Position numbers and translations under genes: made by a program. Shown piece by piece: positions 17,374-26,496 of a stretch of DNA of 64,000 bases (position 1 is its first letter; each line of letters begins with the position of its first letter). The notes under the pieces are model-generated. The model was given only the letters and a program-made list of their open reading frames with translations. It was not told where the DNA came from and did no database searches. The stretch is taken from contig NZ_CP025003.1 in assembly GCF_002812485.1 (NCBI RefSeq), positions 2,294,001 through 2,358,000 on the forward strand, given 5' to 3'. The stretch comes from Dickeya fangzhongdai (GTDB lineage Bacteria; Pseudomonadota; Gammaproteobacteria; Enterobacterales; Enterobacteriaceae).

Positions 17374-19157
17374 GCGGCGGAGCGACGTCAGGCGGAGTCG
17401 CGACGCACGAGATTACCGCCAACGGTACGGCGATTCCGGGGGACTATCAGGTCCGCCGCATTCAGATACAGCAGCGAATCAATCACATTAGCCGCGCCAC
17501 GCTGGAAATTCTGGACGGCAGCGCCTCGCAGGAAAATTTCACCGTGAGCGCCTCGTCAACGTTTGTGCCGGGGGCGGAAATCGTGATCAACCTGGGGTAT
17601 GACAGCACCAATAAAAAGGTGTTCTCCGGCATCGTCACCCGGCAATCCTTGCAGGTGAATCCCGGCGTCGGTCCGCTGCTGGTGGTTGAGTGCCGCGATA
17701 GCGCGATCAAGATGAGCGTGGGGCGCAAAAGCGCCGCTTATCAGAATAAAACCGACAGCGATGTGATGAGTACGCTGATTGGTCAGTATGGTCTGAGCAA
17801 AAAAATCACCAGCACGACGGCGACGCTGCCGGAACTGGTGCAGTACTACTGCAGCGACTGGGACTTCATGCTGAGCCGCGCCGAGGTGAACGGGCTGGTG
17901 GTGAGCACCCTGAACGGGACGGTGTCGGTTTTCTCGCCCACGGCAAACACCCAGTCGGTGTTGACGGTGACCTACGGCGCCGGGCTTTACCATTTCAGCG
18001 CCGGGCTTAACGCCGTGACCCAGCTGGCGCAGGTCAAGGCCAGCGCGTGGGACGACAAGAGCCAGCAATGCATTTCCGCCACCGCCGCCAATTCCCTGGC
18101 CGGGCCGGGCAATCTCAGCAGCAAAACGCTGTCCGGCGTGGTGGGGTTGTCTGATTTCGCCTTGCAGACCACGGCCGCGCTGGATAACGACGCCCTGACG
18201 CAGTGGTCCAAAGCGCAAATGCTCAAGAGCGAGCTGGCCAAGATCACCGGCGAGGTTCGCTTTCAGGGCGATGCCGCCGTGACCGCCGGGAACTACCTGA
18301 CCATCAGCGGCATGGGTAACCGGTTTGACGGCGATTATTTCGTTTCCGGCATCGAACACGATTACGCCGACGGTAACTGGTTTACCTGCGCGGATCTGGG
18401 GTTATCGCCGCTGTGGTTCGTGCAGGAGCACGATGTCATGGCGCCGTCGGCGGCGGGGCTGCTGCCCGGCGTTGAAGGGCTGTACAACGCCACCGTGAAG
18501 AAGACTGATCAGGATCCTGACAACGCTTACCGCATTCTGGTCGAACTGCCGCTGTTCAATGACGGCGGAAAGGGCCTGTGGGCGCGGCTGGCGAATTTTT
18601 ATTCCAGCAGCGGCGTGGGGGCTTTTTTTCTGCCCGAAGTCGGGGATGAAGTGATTGTCGGTTTCCTTAATCAGGACCCGCGTTTCCCGATCATCCTCGG
18701 GAGTGTGTACAGCGCTAACCGCAAACCCTACAGCGAACTGACCCCGAACGCGGAAAACAGCAAGAAAGCGATCGTGACGAAGAGCGAGCTGCGCATCGTT
18801 TTCGATGACAAGGACAGCATCATGACGATCACCACGAAGGGCAACAACGTCATTGTGCTGGATGATAAAAAACAGCAAATCAGCATCACCGACCAGCACA
18901 ACAATGCCATCACGATGTCGTCGTCCGGCATCGATATCAAAAGCCCGTCCACCATCAATATTCAGGCCGACCAGAAGGTCAATATCAAAGGCAATCTGGG
19001 GGTGACGGTTCAGGCGTCGTCAGGGGATGTGAAAGTCTCCGGTCTGAACGTTAACGCCAGCGCCGATATGTCGTTTAACGCCAAAGGCAGCGCCACCGCC
19101 GAAGTTCAGGGCGGCGCCGAGCTGACCCTCAAAGGCGCCGTGGTGATGATCAACTGA
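17370..19157 (+). CDS. eCIS spike/hub protein, VgrG-like (Afp8/Pvc8)
   Basis: A 595-residue fused hub and spike. Residues about 1-340 match the gp27-like hub domains. Residues about 370-450 form the OB-fold domain with L-P-E-V-G-D-E-V-I-V-G-F and P-I-I-L-G-S-V-Y. The last 110 residues are a regular beta-prism of short repeats rich in S, N, D and V, as in T4 gp5 and VgrG needles. A trimer forms the puncturing tip under the tube. The gene overlaps the LysM gene by four bases and is followed after 16 bases by the PAAR gene that sharpens the tip. No extra effector domain is attached at the C-terminus. Confidence 0.95.
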   Translation: MSGGATSGGVATHEITANGTAIPGDYQVRRIQIQQRINHISRATLEILDGSASQENFTVSASSTFVPGAEIVINLGYDSTNKKVFSGIVTRQSLQVNPGVGPLLVVECRDSAIKMSVGRKSAAYQNKTDSDVMSTLIGQYGLSKKITSTTATLPELVQYYCSDWDFMLSRAEVNGLVVSTLNGTVSVFSPTANTQSVLTVTYGAGLYHFSAGLNAVTQLAQVKASAWDDKSQQCISATAANSLAGPGNLSSKTLSGVVGLSDFALQTTAALDNDALTQWSKAQMLKSELAKITGEVRFQGDAAVTAGNYLTISGMGNRFDGDYFVSGIEHDYADGNWFTCADLGLSPLWFVQEHDVMAPSAAGLLPGVEGLYNATVKKTDQDPDNAYRILVELPLFNDGGKGLWARLANFYSSSGVGAFFLPEVGDEVIVGFLNQDPRFPIILGSVYSANRKPYSELTPNAENSKKAIVTKSELRIVFDDKDSIMTITTKGNNVIVLDDKKQQISITDQHNNAITMSSSGIDIKSPSTINIQADQKVNIKGNLGVTVQASSGDVKVSGLNVNASADMSFNAKGSATAEVQGGAELTLKGAVVMIN

Positions 19158-19173
19158 TAAAGGAGAGGATGCG

Positions 19174-19473
19174 ATGCCGCCAGCAGCAAGACTGACTGAC
19201 TTTCACCAGTGCCCAATGGTTACGCCGGGATTGCCGCCGATACCCCATGTGGGCGGGCCGGTTGTCGGGCCGGGATGCCCAACCGTGCTGATCGGCAAGC
19301 TGCCCGCCGCCAGAGTGGGCGACATGCTGGTGTGCGTCGGGCCGCCGGACAGCATTATCAAAGGGTCAGCCACCGTGCTGATCGGCGGGATGCCCGCGGC
19401 GCGGATAGGCGACAGCACCGCGCACGGCGGCAGTCTCATGCTGGGGGATTTCACGGTGATTATCGGAGGATAG
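19174..19473 (+). CDS. PAAR-domain spike tip (Afp10/Pvc10)
   Basis: A 99-residue PAAR protein: A-A-R-L-T-D-F-H-Q-C at the N-terminus, two G-x-P-A-A-R-(V/I)-G-D repeats, and the final H-G-G-S segment. These form the zinc-binding cone capping the spike trimer; H11, C13 and the later C and H are the likely ligands. AAAGGAG precedes the start. Compared with Afp, where the gp25-like gene comes first, the order of the PAAR and gp25 genes is swapped. Confidence 0.95.
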   Translation: MPPAARLTDFHQCPMVTPGLPPIPHVGGPVVGPGCPTVLIGKLPAARVGDMLVCVGPPDSIIKGSATVLIGGMPAARIGDSTAHGGSLMLGDFTVIIGG

Positions 19474-19476
19474 CGG

Positions 19477-19914
19477 ATGGACGACAGTCACTTTCTCGGC
19501 CGTGGCTGGCAGTTTCCCCCGGTATTTTCCGGGGCGGTCCGGCAGGTGGCGATGAATAGCGCCGAAGCCAACATCAACCAGTCTATCGACCTGATTTTGC
19601 AGACGCAGCGCGGGGAGCGCAGCCTGCTGCCCTATTTCGGCAGCGAACTGCGCAGCTTCCTGTTTCGCCATCCGGACGCGACGCTACAAAATGAAATCGC
19701 GCAGTCGGTGCGGACCACGTTGCTGAACGATGAGCCGCGCATCAGCGTCGCGTCTGTGGAGGTCACGTTCCTGCCCGAGCCAGCCTCGATGGTGGCGATT
19801 CATATCGATTACATCATCAGGCAGACCAATACGCGGCACAATCATGTGTTCCCGTTTTCTCTGCTTGAAGGGACCAATCTGACAGTGGAGCAGCAGGGTG
19901 CGCACCAGCGTTGA
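19477..19914 (+). CDS. Baseplate wedge protein, gp25-like (Afp9/Pvc9)
   Basis: A 145-residue protein of the gp25/GPW family with the conserved motif Q-T-Q-R-G-E-R-S-L-L-P-Y-F-G-S-E-L-R-S-F, including the EPR-like core used for sheath-baseplate contact. Residues 1-35 are extended. It begins three bases after the PAAR gene and overlaps the next gene by 17 bases. By homology it sits in the inner baseplate and nucleates the sheath. Confidence 0.94.
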   Translation: MDDSHFLGRGWQFPPVFSGAVRQVAMNSAEANINQSIDLILQTQRGERSLLPYFGSELRSFLFRHPDATLQNEIAQSVRTTLLNDEPRISVASVEVTFLPEPASMVAIHIDYIIRQTNTRHNHVFPFSLLEGTNLTVEQQGAHQR

Positions 19915-22900
19915 CAGCGACACGTTGCTTGGCGAGATCAATCGCCGCCTGGATCCGGACAGCCTCGCGATAGACGATCGTGATATGCGCGATCGCCTGG
20001 CGTTTGCCGCGGCTATCGCCGATCTGGTCGTGTTCTATGATGCCCGGAATCAGGCGGCGGGAAACTGGCGCGCCCTGATGCTGAAAGACCCGGCCATCCT
20101 GCTGGCGGTGATCAGTAAAACGCCGTATCAGCCGCTGCATTTTCGCTTCAGTCAGTTACAGCGCCCGCTGTCGCAGTACAAACTCAGCCTGCTAAACCGC
20201 CAGGCCGGGCCGGAAGACACGCCCGACAACCGCGCCGAGGCCGTTCACCAGCTGTTGCTGCTGCTGGATACGATGTTCGGGCACATCAACACCTGGGGCG
20301 TGTATTTATCGCAGAGCGCGGCGGCCTACCCGCTGCGCCAGTTTGTGCTGGAGGCTATCCCGCAATCGCTGTCAGAATGCCTGTGGCAGCGCATCAGCGC
20401 GCAGCGTTATCTGGCGGAGGCGCGGCCGGGCTGGACGCTGACGACGCCGGATGTCGGTCAATTCGGCGAATTATGGCAGAACCGCGGCCCGCAAATCGCG
20501 CGTCCGGCGTCAATGCTGGCGGCGCTATCGCTGCTCGAAACGCTCTATCATCAGGTGTTTTCGTTCTTTATGCAGGTCATCACCAGCGCCAAAGACGCCT
20601 TTTATGCCCTGTGCGACCAGCAGAACGATTTTCCTGATACGGCGTTGGTCATCGCCTTCAACCGGCTCCTGCAGTTCTCTCAGTCCGGGCTGAACAGTTT
20701 CAGTCGCCGCCATCTCGATTTTTATTACCGGACGCTGTTACAGCAGCAGCCGCGCCCGGCGGAGCCGGATCAGACCTTCCTCTGCCTGACGCTCGTCGCC
20801 GGGCAGGCGCCGGTGACGATAGCGGCCGGCACCGCGTTTCTCGCCGGGACCGACGCCGACCAGCACCCGATAACCTTTGCCAGTACGCAAGACACCGAGA
20901 TTAACGGGATACGTCTGGGCGCGGTGATCAACAGTTATTACGCGCCGGGCGAGAGCGGCGACAAACAACTTTATGTCGATACGCTCCCCGACAGCACGCA
21001 GGTCCGGCGCGATTCGCATCGCCACATCCTTGCCAGCGACTGGTTTGGGGGCAACGGCGTTCAGGCGCGAACGCAAGGACTGGCATTCGCCAGCCCGATG
21101 TTTTGCCTCAGCGCCGGCGAGCGCGTACTGACGCTCACGCTCACGCTGGACCAGCCCGTCGACGTGGCCGCGTATCAGCAGACGACCGTCGCGCTCAGCA
21201 GCGCGCAACACTGGCTGGATGTCACCGCGCATTGCCGCTGGCGGCAGGGGGACACGCCCGCGCAGATAAGCGTGGTCGTGACGTTGGACGAAGCATTCCC
21301 GGCGTTGGCGGCGTTTGCCGTGGCGCCATCTTCAGCCTTTGATACCGCGTTGCCTTATTGCCGGTTATGGCTGCCGCCGACGGTCGATTTGCAACACGCG
21401 CCGCGGTTGCTGACGTTGCAGATCGCGGTAGCGGTGAATCAAAGCCCGGCGGTGACCTTGCTCAACGACGGCGCGCCGCTGCCGGCCGGTAAACCGATGG
21501 CCGTGTTCGGGCCGACGCCCGCGCTCGGCGACCGTTGCTGCCTGAGCGCGCCCGACGTGTTCAGCCAGCCGCTGACGCAGCTGAGCCTGCAATTTTTCTG
21601 GGACCACCCGCCGACCGATTTAAGCCAGTACTACGCCGCGTATAACCGCTGGCTCGATAAACACGGCGGCAGCGCCACCACATTCAGCAATACCGCGTTT
21701 CAGGTCGACTGGCAGGCCGACACGGCGACGGGATGGCAAACGCAACCGGCCATCCTGACGATAGCGCCGCCTGCCGATGACGTTCCGCTGCCGCTGCCGC
21801 CCAAACGCCGTTCATGGCTCCAGCGGATTCTGCAGTGGTTCTGGCACCCGACCCGGCGTTTTTCGGATGATGCGGTTCAGACGACCGGCGGCCTGTTTGC
21901 CCAGACGCAGACTGGCAAGGTAAACGCCAACGCGCCCACCAGCACCTTCAGCTTTCGTTTCCCGACGGGGATAGCGTGGCGCACGCCTGCGGACGACGCC
22001 ACGGCGGCGATACCGTCGCCCCAGATGCGCATGACGATCAGCGCGCCGTCGCCCGCTTTTGGATTTGGCATGTACCCGCAACTGGTAGCCGACATTAGCC
22101 TGGAAAACGCCAAAGCGCTGATGTCGTTTTGGGGTAAAGGCGACACCACGGCGATGCCGAATCCACCGTGGGCGCCGAAGGTCACCCAGGTGCTTGCCAG
22201 CTATCGGGCCCGGCAGACGCTGGATTTTACTCAGCCACAGACGCTGACGCAGGCATTTACGCTGGTGCATCTCGGTACGCTGACGAGTTATCGCTATTTC
22301 AGCCAGTCGGCAGACGCAACGGCGCCGCAGGTCAATCTCGCCGATGTCGCGTTACAGCCGGACGCGGCGACAGCAACGCCGGGGCTGGCGCTGTATCAGG
22401 GGGTCTGTCAGGCGGCTTGCGCGGTCTTCATGCCATTGACGGCGGTGGCGCCGCCCTGTCGTCTCAGCCTGTTTATCGAACTGGCGCAAGAGGTTGCAAC
22501 GGTATCGTCGCCTGCGGCGATACCGATGTATTACTGGAGCCAGACGGGCTGGAAGCCGCTCGGCGTACTGAGCGATCAGACCGGCGGCCTGAGCGCGTCG
22601 GGGGTGATCGTGCTGGATCTGCCGTCGGATATGGCGCTGGATACGCCGGTGCTGGCTAGCGAGGCCGACGCTCCCGGCGCAGTGCCACAGCGCGGCTGGC
22701 TGCTGCTGACCCAATCTACGCCGCGGCGGGTACGAGTGGTCTATTGCAATACGCAGGGGATGCGGGTGCAGCGGCAAACGCTGACGACGTTGCCCGCCGG
22801 CGTGCAGCCGCGGCTGGCGGCCGGCAGCATCACCGCGCTGGCGACGGCAAACCCGGCGATTGCCGCTATCGTGCAGCCGTTTGACTCGACGGGGGGATTC

Positions 22901-23656
22901 CCGGCGGAAGACGACACGCTGTTTCGCCAGCGCGTCAGCCAGCGCCTGAAAACCAAAGACCGAATGCATAACCAGTGGGACGGCGCTCTGCTGGCCCGAC
23001 AAGCCTATTCCGGCCTGTTTTTCGTGAAGAACCTGAGTGCGACGCGCCCGGGCGAGGTCCGCCTCGGGGTGGTGCAGGGATATGACGACGCCAGTGCGGC
23101 GGGCGCTTTCCGTCCGGCGGTGCCGCGTGAGGGGCTGAATCAGATACTGGCGTATCTGTCGTCCCGGCAGTCGGCGATGGCGCAGGCGTCCGTGTGCAAT
23201 TTGCGCCCGGAACCGGTCCAGGTCGTCGCCACGCTGGTGATCAGCGCGACGGCCAACGCCAACGATCTGGCGCAGGCGCTGACGCAGAGCATCAACCTGT
23301 TCCTGTCGCCCTGGATTCGGGCCGATCAGCCGCAATACCCGATCGCTACCGGCGTCAGCAGCGCCGCGATGGCGAGCGTCCTGACCCGCTTTGACGATGT
23401 GGCGGCGATCCAGCAACTGCAATTGCGCAAACTGGCGCCGGCGCATCCTGAAACCGCGGCTCCGGCGGCGCCGTCTGGTGGGACAACGGCGCAGGACGCG
23501 CTGTTGCAGCCAACCGACGAAGATCAGGTGCTGGTGTCCGCACTGGACCACCAACTGACCTTTATTCGCGCCGGCGGTTCCGGGCTGTCGGCGTCGTCAA
23601 TGACTCAGGACGCCGTGACGATGCCGCAAAACACGCTGACGGAGGTGTATGCATGA
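19898..23656 (+). CDS. Large baseplate protein, J/gp6-like (Afp11/Pvc11)
   Basis: A 1252-residue wedge protein. The C-terminal third contains the gpJ/gp6 core: F-D-S-T-G-G-F-P-A-E-D-D-T-L-F-R-Q-R-V-S, followed by L-K-T-K-D-R-M-H-N-Q-W-D, and R-P-G-E-V-R-L-G-V-V. The N-terminal two thirds are long alpha/beta inserts typical of eCIS versions. With the next gene product it builds the baseplate ring. The start is a GTG at 19898 inside the gp25 gene; the usual N-terminal residues L-L-G-E-I-N-R-R-L-D-P-D follow. It overlaps the next gene by four bases. The protein is longer than typical Pvc11, roughly by the inserted region around residues 630-760, which is proline- and tryptophan-rich. Confidence 0.93.
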   Translation: MRTSVDSDTLLGEINRRLDPDSLAIDDRDMRDRLAFAAAIADLVVFYDARNQAAGNWRALMLKDPAILLAVISKTPYQPLHFRFSQLQRPLSQYKLSLLNRQAGPEDTPDNRAEAVHQLLLLLDTMFGHINTWGVYLSQSAAAYPLRQFVLEAIPQSLSECLWQRISAQRYLAEARPGWTLTTPDVGQFGELWQNRGPQIARPASMLAALSLLETLYHQVFSFFMQVITSAKDAFYALCDQQNDFPDTALVIAFNRLLQFSQSGLNSFSRRHLDFYYRTLLQQQPRPAEPDQTFLCLTLVAGQAPVTIAAGTAFLAGTDADQHPITFASTQDTEINGIRLGAVINSYYAPGESGDKQLYVDTLPDSTQVRRDSHRHILASDWFGGNGVQARTQGLAFASPMFCLSAGERVLTLTLTLDQPVDVAAYQQTTVALSSAQHWLDVTAHCRWRQGDTPAQISVVVTLDEAFPALAAFAVAPSSAFDTALPYCRLWLPPTVDLQHAPRLLTLQIAVAVNQSPAVTLLNDGAPLPAGKPMAVFGPTPALGDRCCLSAPDVFSQPLTQLSLQFFWDHPPTDLSQYYAAYNRWLDKHGGSATTFSNTAFQVDWQADTATGWQTQPAILTIAPPADDVPLPLPPKRRSWLQRILQWFWHPTRRFSDDAVQTTGGLFAQTQTGKVNANAPTSTFSFRFPTGIAWRTPADDATAAIPSPQMRMTISAPSPAFGFGMYPQLVADISLENAKALMSFWGKGDTTAMPNPPWAPKVTQVLASYRARQTLDFTQPQTLTQAFTLVHLGTLTSYRYFSQSADATAPQVNLADVALQPDAATATPGLALYQGVCQAACAVFMPLTAVAPPCRLSLFIELAQEVATVSSPAAIPMYYWSQTGWKPLGVLSDQTGGLSASGVIVLDLPSDMALDTPVLASEADAPGAVPQRGWLLLTQSTPRRVRVVYCNTQGMRVQRQTLTTLPAGVQPRLAAGSITALATANPAIAAIVQPFDSTGGFPAEDDTLFRQRVSQRLKTKDRMHNQWDGALLARQAYSGLFFVKNLSATRPGEVRLGVVQGYDDASAAGAFRPAVPREGLNQILAYLSSRQSAMAQASVCNLRPEPVQVVATLVISATANANDLAQALTQSINLFLSPWIRADQPQYPIATGVSSAAMASVLTRFDDVAAIQQLQLRKLAPAHPETAAPAAPSGGTTAQDALLQPTDEDQVLVSALDHQLTFIRAGGSGLSASSMTQDAVTMPQNTLTEVYA

Positions 23657-26496
23657 GCGATATGGCCGCGCCGTTGCCGTTAGACCAACAGGTAGAGGCA
23701 AACAGCATCAATGCCGGGCCGCTGCCGGCGGAGCAGAACTTCACCTTCCTCAAACAGGAAGGGATTAAACATATCAAGGCCATCGCCGGTCATGGCTGGA
23801 GCAACTACAACGACAGCGATCCCGGCGTCACGATTCTGGAACAGCTCTGCTATGCCTTGACGGAATTGGGTTACGTCAACAGTTTCCCGATTGAGGATGT
23901 ACTGACGCAGGCTAATCACCAGATTGATTACGCGCGGCAGTTCTTCCCCGCGGAACAGATTCTGACCACCGGACCGATCACCGAAGAGGACTATCGGCGT
24001 CTGGTGCTTGATCGCATCCCTGACGTCGACAACCTCTATCTCAGCGCGGTGATGCAACAGCAGCAGCCTACCGGGTTGTATCAGGTGGCGATTATCGCCA
24101 ATAGCGATCCGGGCGGCGGCGACCCGGCGGCCCGGCAACTGGCGACGCGGGTGCATGACCTGCTGAACAGCCAGCGTAATATCGGGGAATACTTTTTACC
24201 GCCGACGCTGCTGAAGGAACAGCCGGTGGTGATTAACGGGCGATTATTACTGTCTCCGGAGGCGGACGCACAGCAGATTTATGCCCGTATCGATCGGGCG
24301 CTGGCCGATTACGTCAGCCCGCTGGCACAGCAGTCGGGGTATGGACAACTGCGGGAGCAGGGCATTGAGCCTGATGCAATCTTCAACGGCCCGATGATGG
24401 AAAACGGCTGGATGGCCGGCAACAGTGCGTCGGCGGGTAAACGGAATACCATCCAGTTGATCGATATCGTGGTGCTGATCGGCGGTATTCCGGGGGTGTT
24501 GGCCGTCGAGCAAGGGCAATTCAGCCATCAACCGGGGGTGACCAGCCTGACGATCGCCGCTGATTGCATCGCCCGTCTGCGTTTCGTCCCACAGATAGCG
24601 AACCCGCAAGGGAACGCCGCCGCGCCGCCGGACAACATCACGGCGCTCAACGCGCTGGCGCAGCTCCATGCGCGGCATCAGGCCAGCAGCGTGGACGCAA
24701 GCGTTGATCTGGCGCCGCCGCTGCCGTCCGGGCGCTATCGCGATATCGAGCGCTACTATTCGATCCAGAACACGTTTCCAGACATTTATGCCGTCGGGCC
24801 GAATTCGTTGCAGGCGGATACGCCGGACTATCGGGTGGCGCAGGCGCGACAACTGAAGGGCTACCTGCTGATGTTCGATCAGGTGATTGCCAACCAGTTC
24901 TCGCAACTGGCAAACCTCGGCAACCTGTTTTCGTTCAGCTTTACCCGCACCCCGACGCTGCGGCCGGATAACGCCTTGCCGCCACCGGCAAAACCGGATC
25001 CGCTGGCGGGGCTGCCCGCCGAGCCGGCCATCCGTACTTTTTTCTGCCAGCCGCTGTATGACGTGCCGGATGTTCAGGCGCTGCTACAGGGCGAATCGCG
25101 CTATCAGTATTTCTATCCGGGGGACCCCGACGACCCGCGCCTGCGGGCGGAATTGGTCTGGCAACGTTTTCAGCGCGACCCGTTCAACGCTTACCACTAC
25201 GGGCTGGTGCAGGCGATGGAAAACACGGAGGACGCGGAACAACGCCGGGACGCGATGCTCAGCCACCTGCTGGCCCGGCATGGCGAGCCCGCCGATGCCT
25301 ACAACGACATCATCGATGGGTTGCAGTGGTTCGGCGGCAGGTTGAAGAGCCGCATCTTCGTCAAAAGCATTTGGCTGCAAAATCTACAGGCGCTTTCCTA
25401 CCGCCGGGCGCAGGCGTGCGACTTTACCCGCGCCCAATCGCTGCCGTCGCCGGGGCGCTATCGACTGGGCGACGAAGACTATCGCCAGTGGCTGAATCAG
25501 TGCCCGGCCAGCGTGAGCGTTCTGTTGACGTCGGTATACCAGAGAAGCTTTGACCACCGTGACGCGCTGATCCATTACCTGGATTCGGTGCCCGCGTCGC
25601 CGGACGATAGCGACCCGGCGTCAGGCGCAATCTGGCGTCAGCGCCTCCTCGATGGGGTGCTGCGGCAGGACGGCAATCAGCGCGTGATTGCCGCCTCCCG
25701 GGATGACGAACGGCTATTGCGCCATGACGGGCAGTGGGATTTGCCGGCGCTGGAGCGTCAGGCCAGGTTGCCGTCGCAGGCGTACGCCGACGTCAGCGTA
25801 TTTGAGCTGAAATGCGCTCTGTTGCTGGGGCTGCCCCGTCATTTGCGGATGCTGGCCGCTACGCTGGCGCGACTGTTGCAGGACCGCCTGTTTCTTGCCT
25901 GGCTACCGTCGCCGGCGCCGGGGACCTACGTACCATCGGCCGACGACGATCACATCACCGGCGATGTTTCGGTGCGGAAAAGTTCGTCGGGTCTGGCGGT
26001 CTTGATCGGCGCACAACCGGTGCTGAACTTACCGAGTGAGGCGGAGGGGATGCGCGCCGAAGGGGTGCAGCAGTATGTGGATCAACTGGTCTGGCTGAGC
26101 CAGTCCCGGCAGGGGGCGCTGTTGGTGGAGCATACCCTGCTGCGGCCGGAGGCGGGCGCGCCGGCGGGAACCGACGATACGGCGCTAACGCCGCCGGGCG
26201 GCTGGCTTGGCGCGACGCTGGCGCTGCCGGATTACGTAGCGCTGACCGGCCAGCCCGCGTTGCTGAATGGGCTGGCGCTCATGCAGCAGTTGCACTGGCC
26301 AGCGCATATCGGCCTGCGCGTCGCGCGTGGAAACCACCCGCAAATGGCGGCGCTGATCGACGCTTACCGCGTCTGGTTCAATCAACAGCGTCAGCTCAGT
26401 CAGGCTCAGTCGGCGAACGCGGAGCCGGCGGCGACGTCATCGGCGCAATCGGCATTGATGGCCGCGTTGCAGGCCTTGGGCCGGGAGGATGCATGA
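23653..26496 (+). CDS. Large baseplate protein (Afp12/Pvc12-like)
   Basis: A 947-residue eCIS baseplate protein. The family signature is near the N-terminus: W-S-N-Y-N-D-S-D-P-G-V-T-I-L-E-Q-L-C-Y-A-L-T-E-L-G-Y (residues about 50-76, with the preceding helix). A second signature, D-I-E-R-Y-Y-S-I-Q-N-T-F-P, lies near residue 357, and is followed by L-K-G-Y-L-L-M-F-D-Q. It corresponds to the second wedge subunit of Afp and PVC particles. It overlaps both neighbours by four bases (ATGA), which implies tight stoichiometric translation. No lysozyme domain is seen. Confidence 0.92.
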   Translation: MSDMAAPLPLDQQVEANSINAGPLPAEQNFTFLKQEGIKHIKAIAGHGWSNYNDSDPGVTILEQLCYALTELGYVNSFPIEDVLTQANHQIDYARQFFPAEQILTTGPITEEDYRRLVLDRIPDVDNLYLSAVMQQQQPTGLYQVAIIANSDPGGGDPAARQLATRVHDLLNSQRNIGEYFLPPTLLKEQPVVINGRLLLSPEADAQQIYARIDRALADYVSPLAQQSGYGQLREQGIEPDAIFNGPMMENGWMAGNSASAGKRNTIQLIDIVVLIGGIPGVLAVEQGQFSHQPGVTSLTIAADCIARLRFVPQIANPQGNAAAPPDNITALNALAQLHARHQASSVDASVDLAPPLPSGRYRDIERYYSIQNTFPDIYAVGPNSLQADTPDYRVAQARQLKGYLLMFDQVIANQFSQLANLGNLFSFSFTRTPTLRPDNALPPPAKPDPLAGLPAEPAIRTFFCQPLYDVPDVQALLQGESRYQYFYPGDPDDPRLRAELVWQRFQRDPFNAYHYGLVQAMENTEDAEQRRDAMLSHLLARHGEPADAYNDIIDGLQWFGGRLKSRIFVKSIWLQNLQALSYRRAQACDFTRAQSLPSPGRYRLGDEDYRQWLNQCPASVSVLLTSVYQRSFDHRDALIHYLDSVPASPDDSDPASGAIWRQRLLDGVLRQDGNQRVIAASRDDERLLRHDGQWDLPALERQARLPSQAYADVSVFELKCALLLGLPRHLRMLAATLARLLQDRLFLAWLPSPAPGTYVPSADDDHITGDVSVRKSSSGLAVLIGAQPVLNLPSEAEGMRAEGVQQYVDQLVWLSQSRQGALLVEHTLLRPEAGAPAGTDDTALTPPGGWLGATLALPDYVALTGQPALLNGLALMQQLHWPAHIGLRVARGNHPQMAALIDAYRVWFNQQRQLSQAQSANAEPAATSSAQSALMAALQALGREDA

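Noticed and set aside
22352..23554. 400-codon frame antisense to the large baseplate gene
   Set aside because: It has R/H/Q-rich composition typical of antisense reading of GC-rich codons, without ribosome site, and is opposite a well-identified gene.
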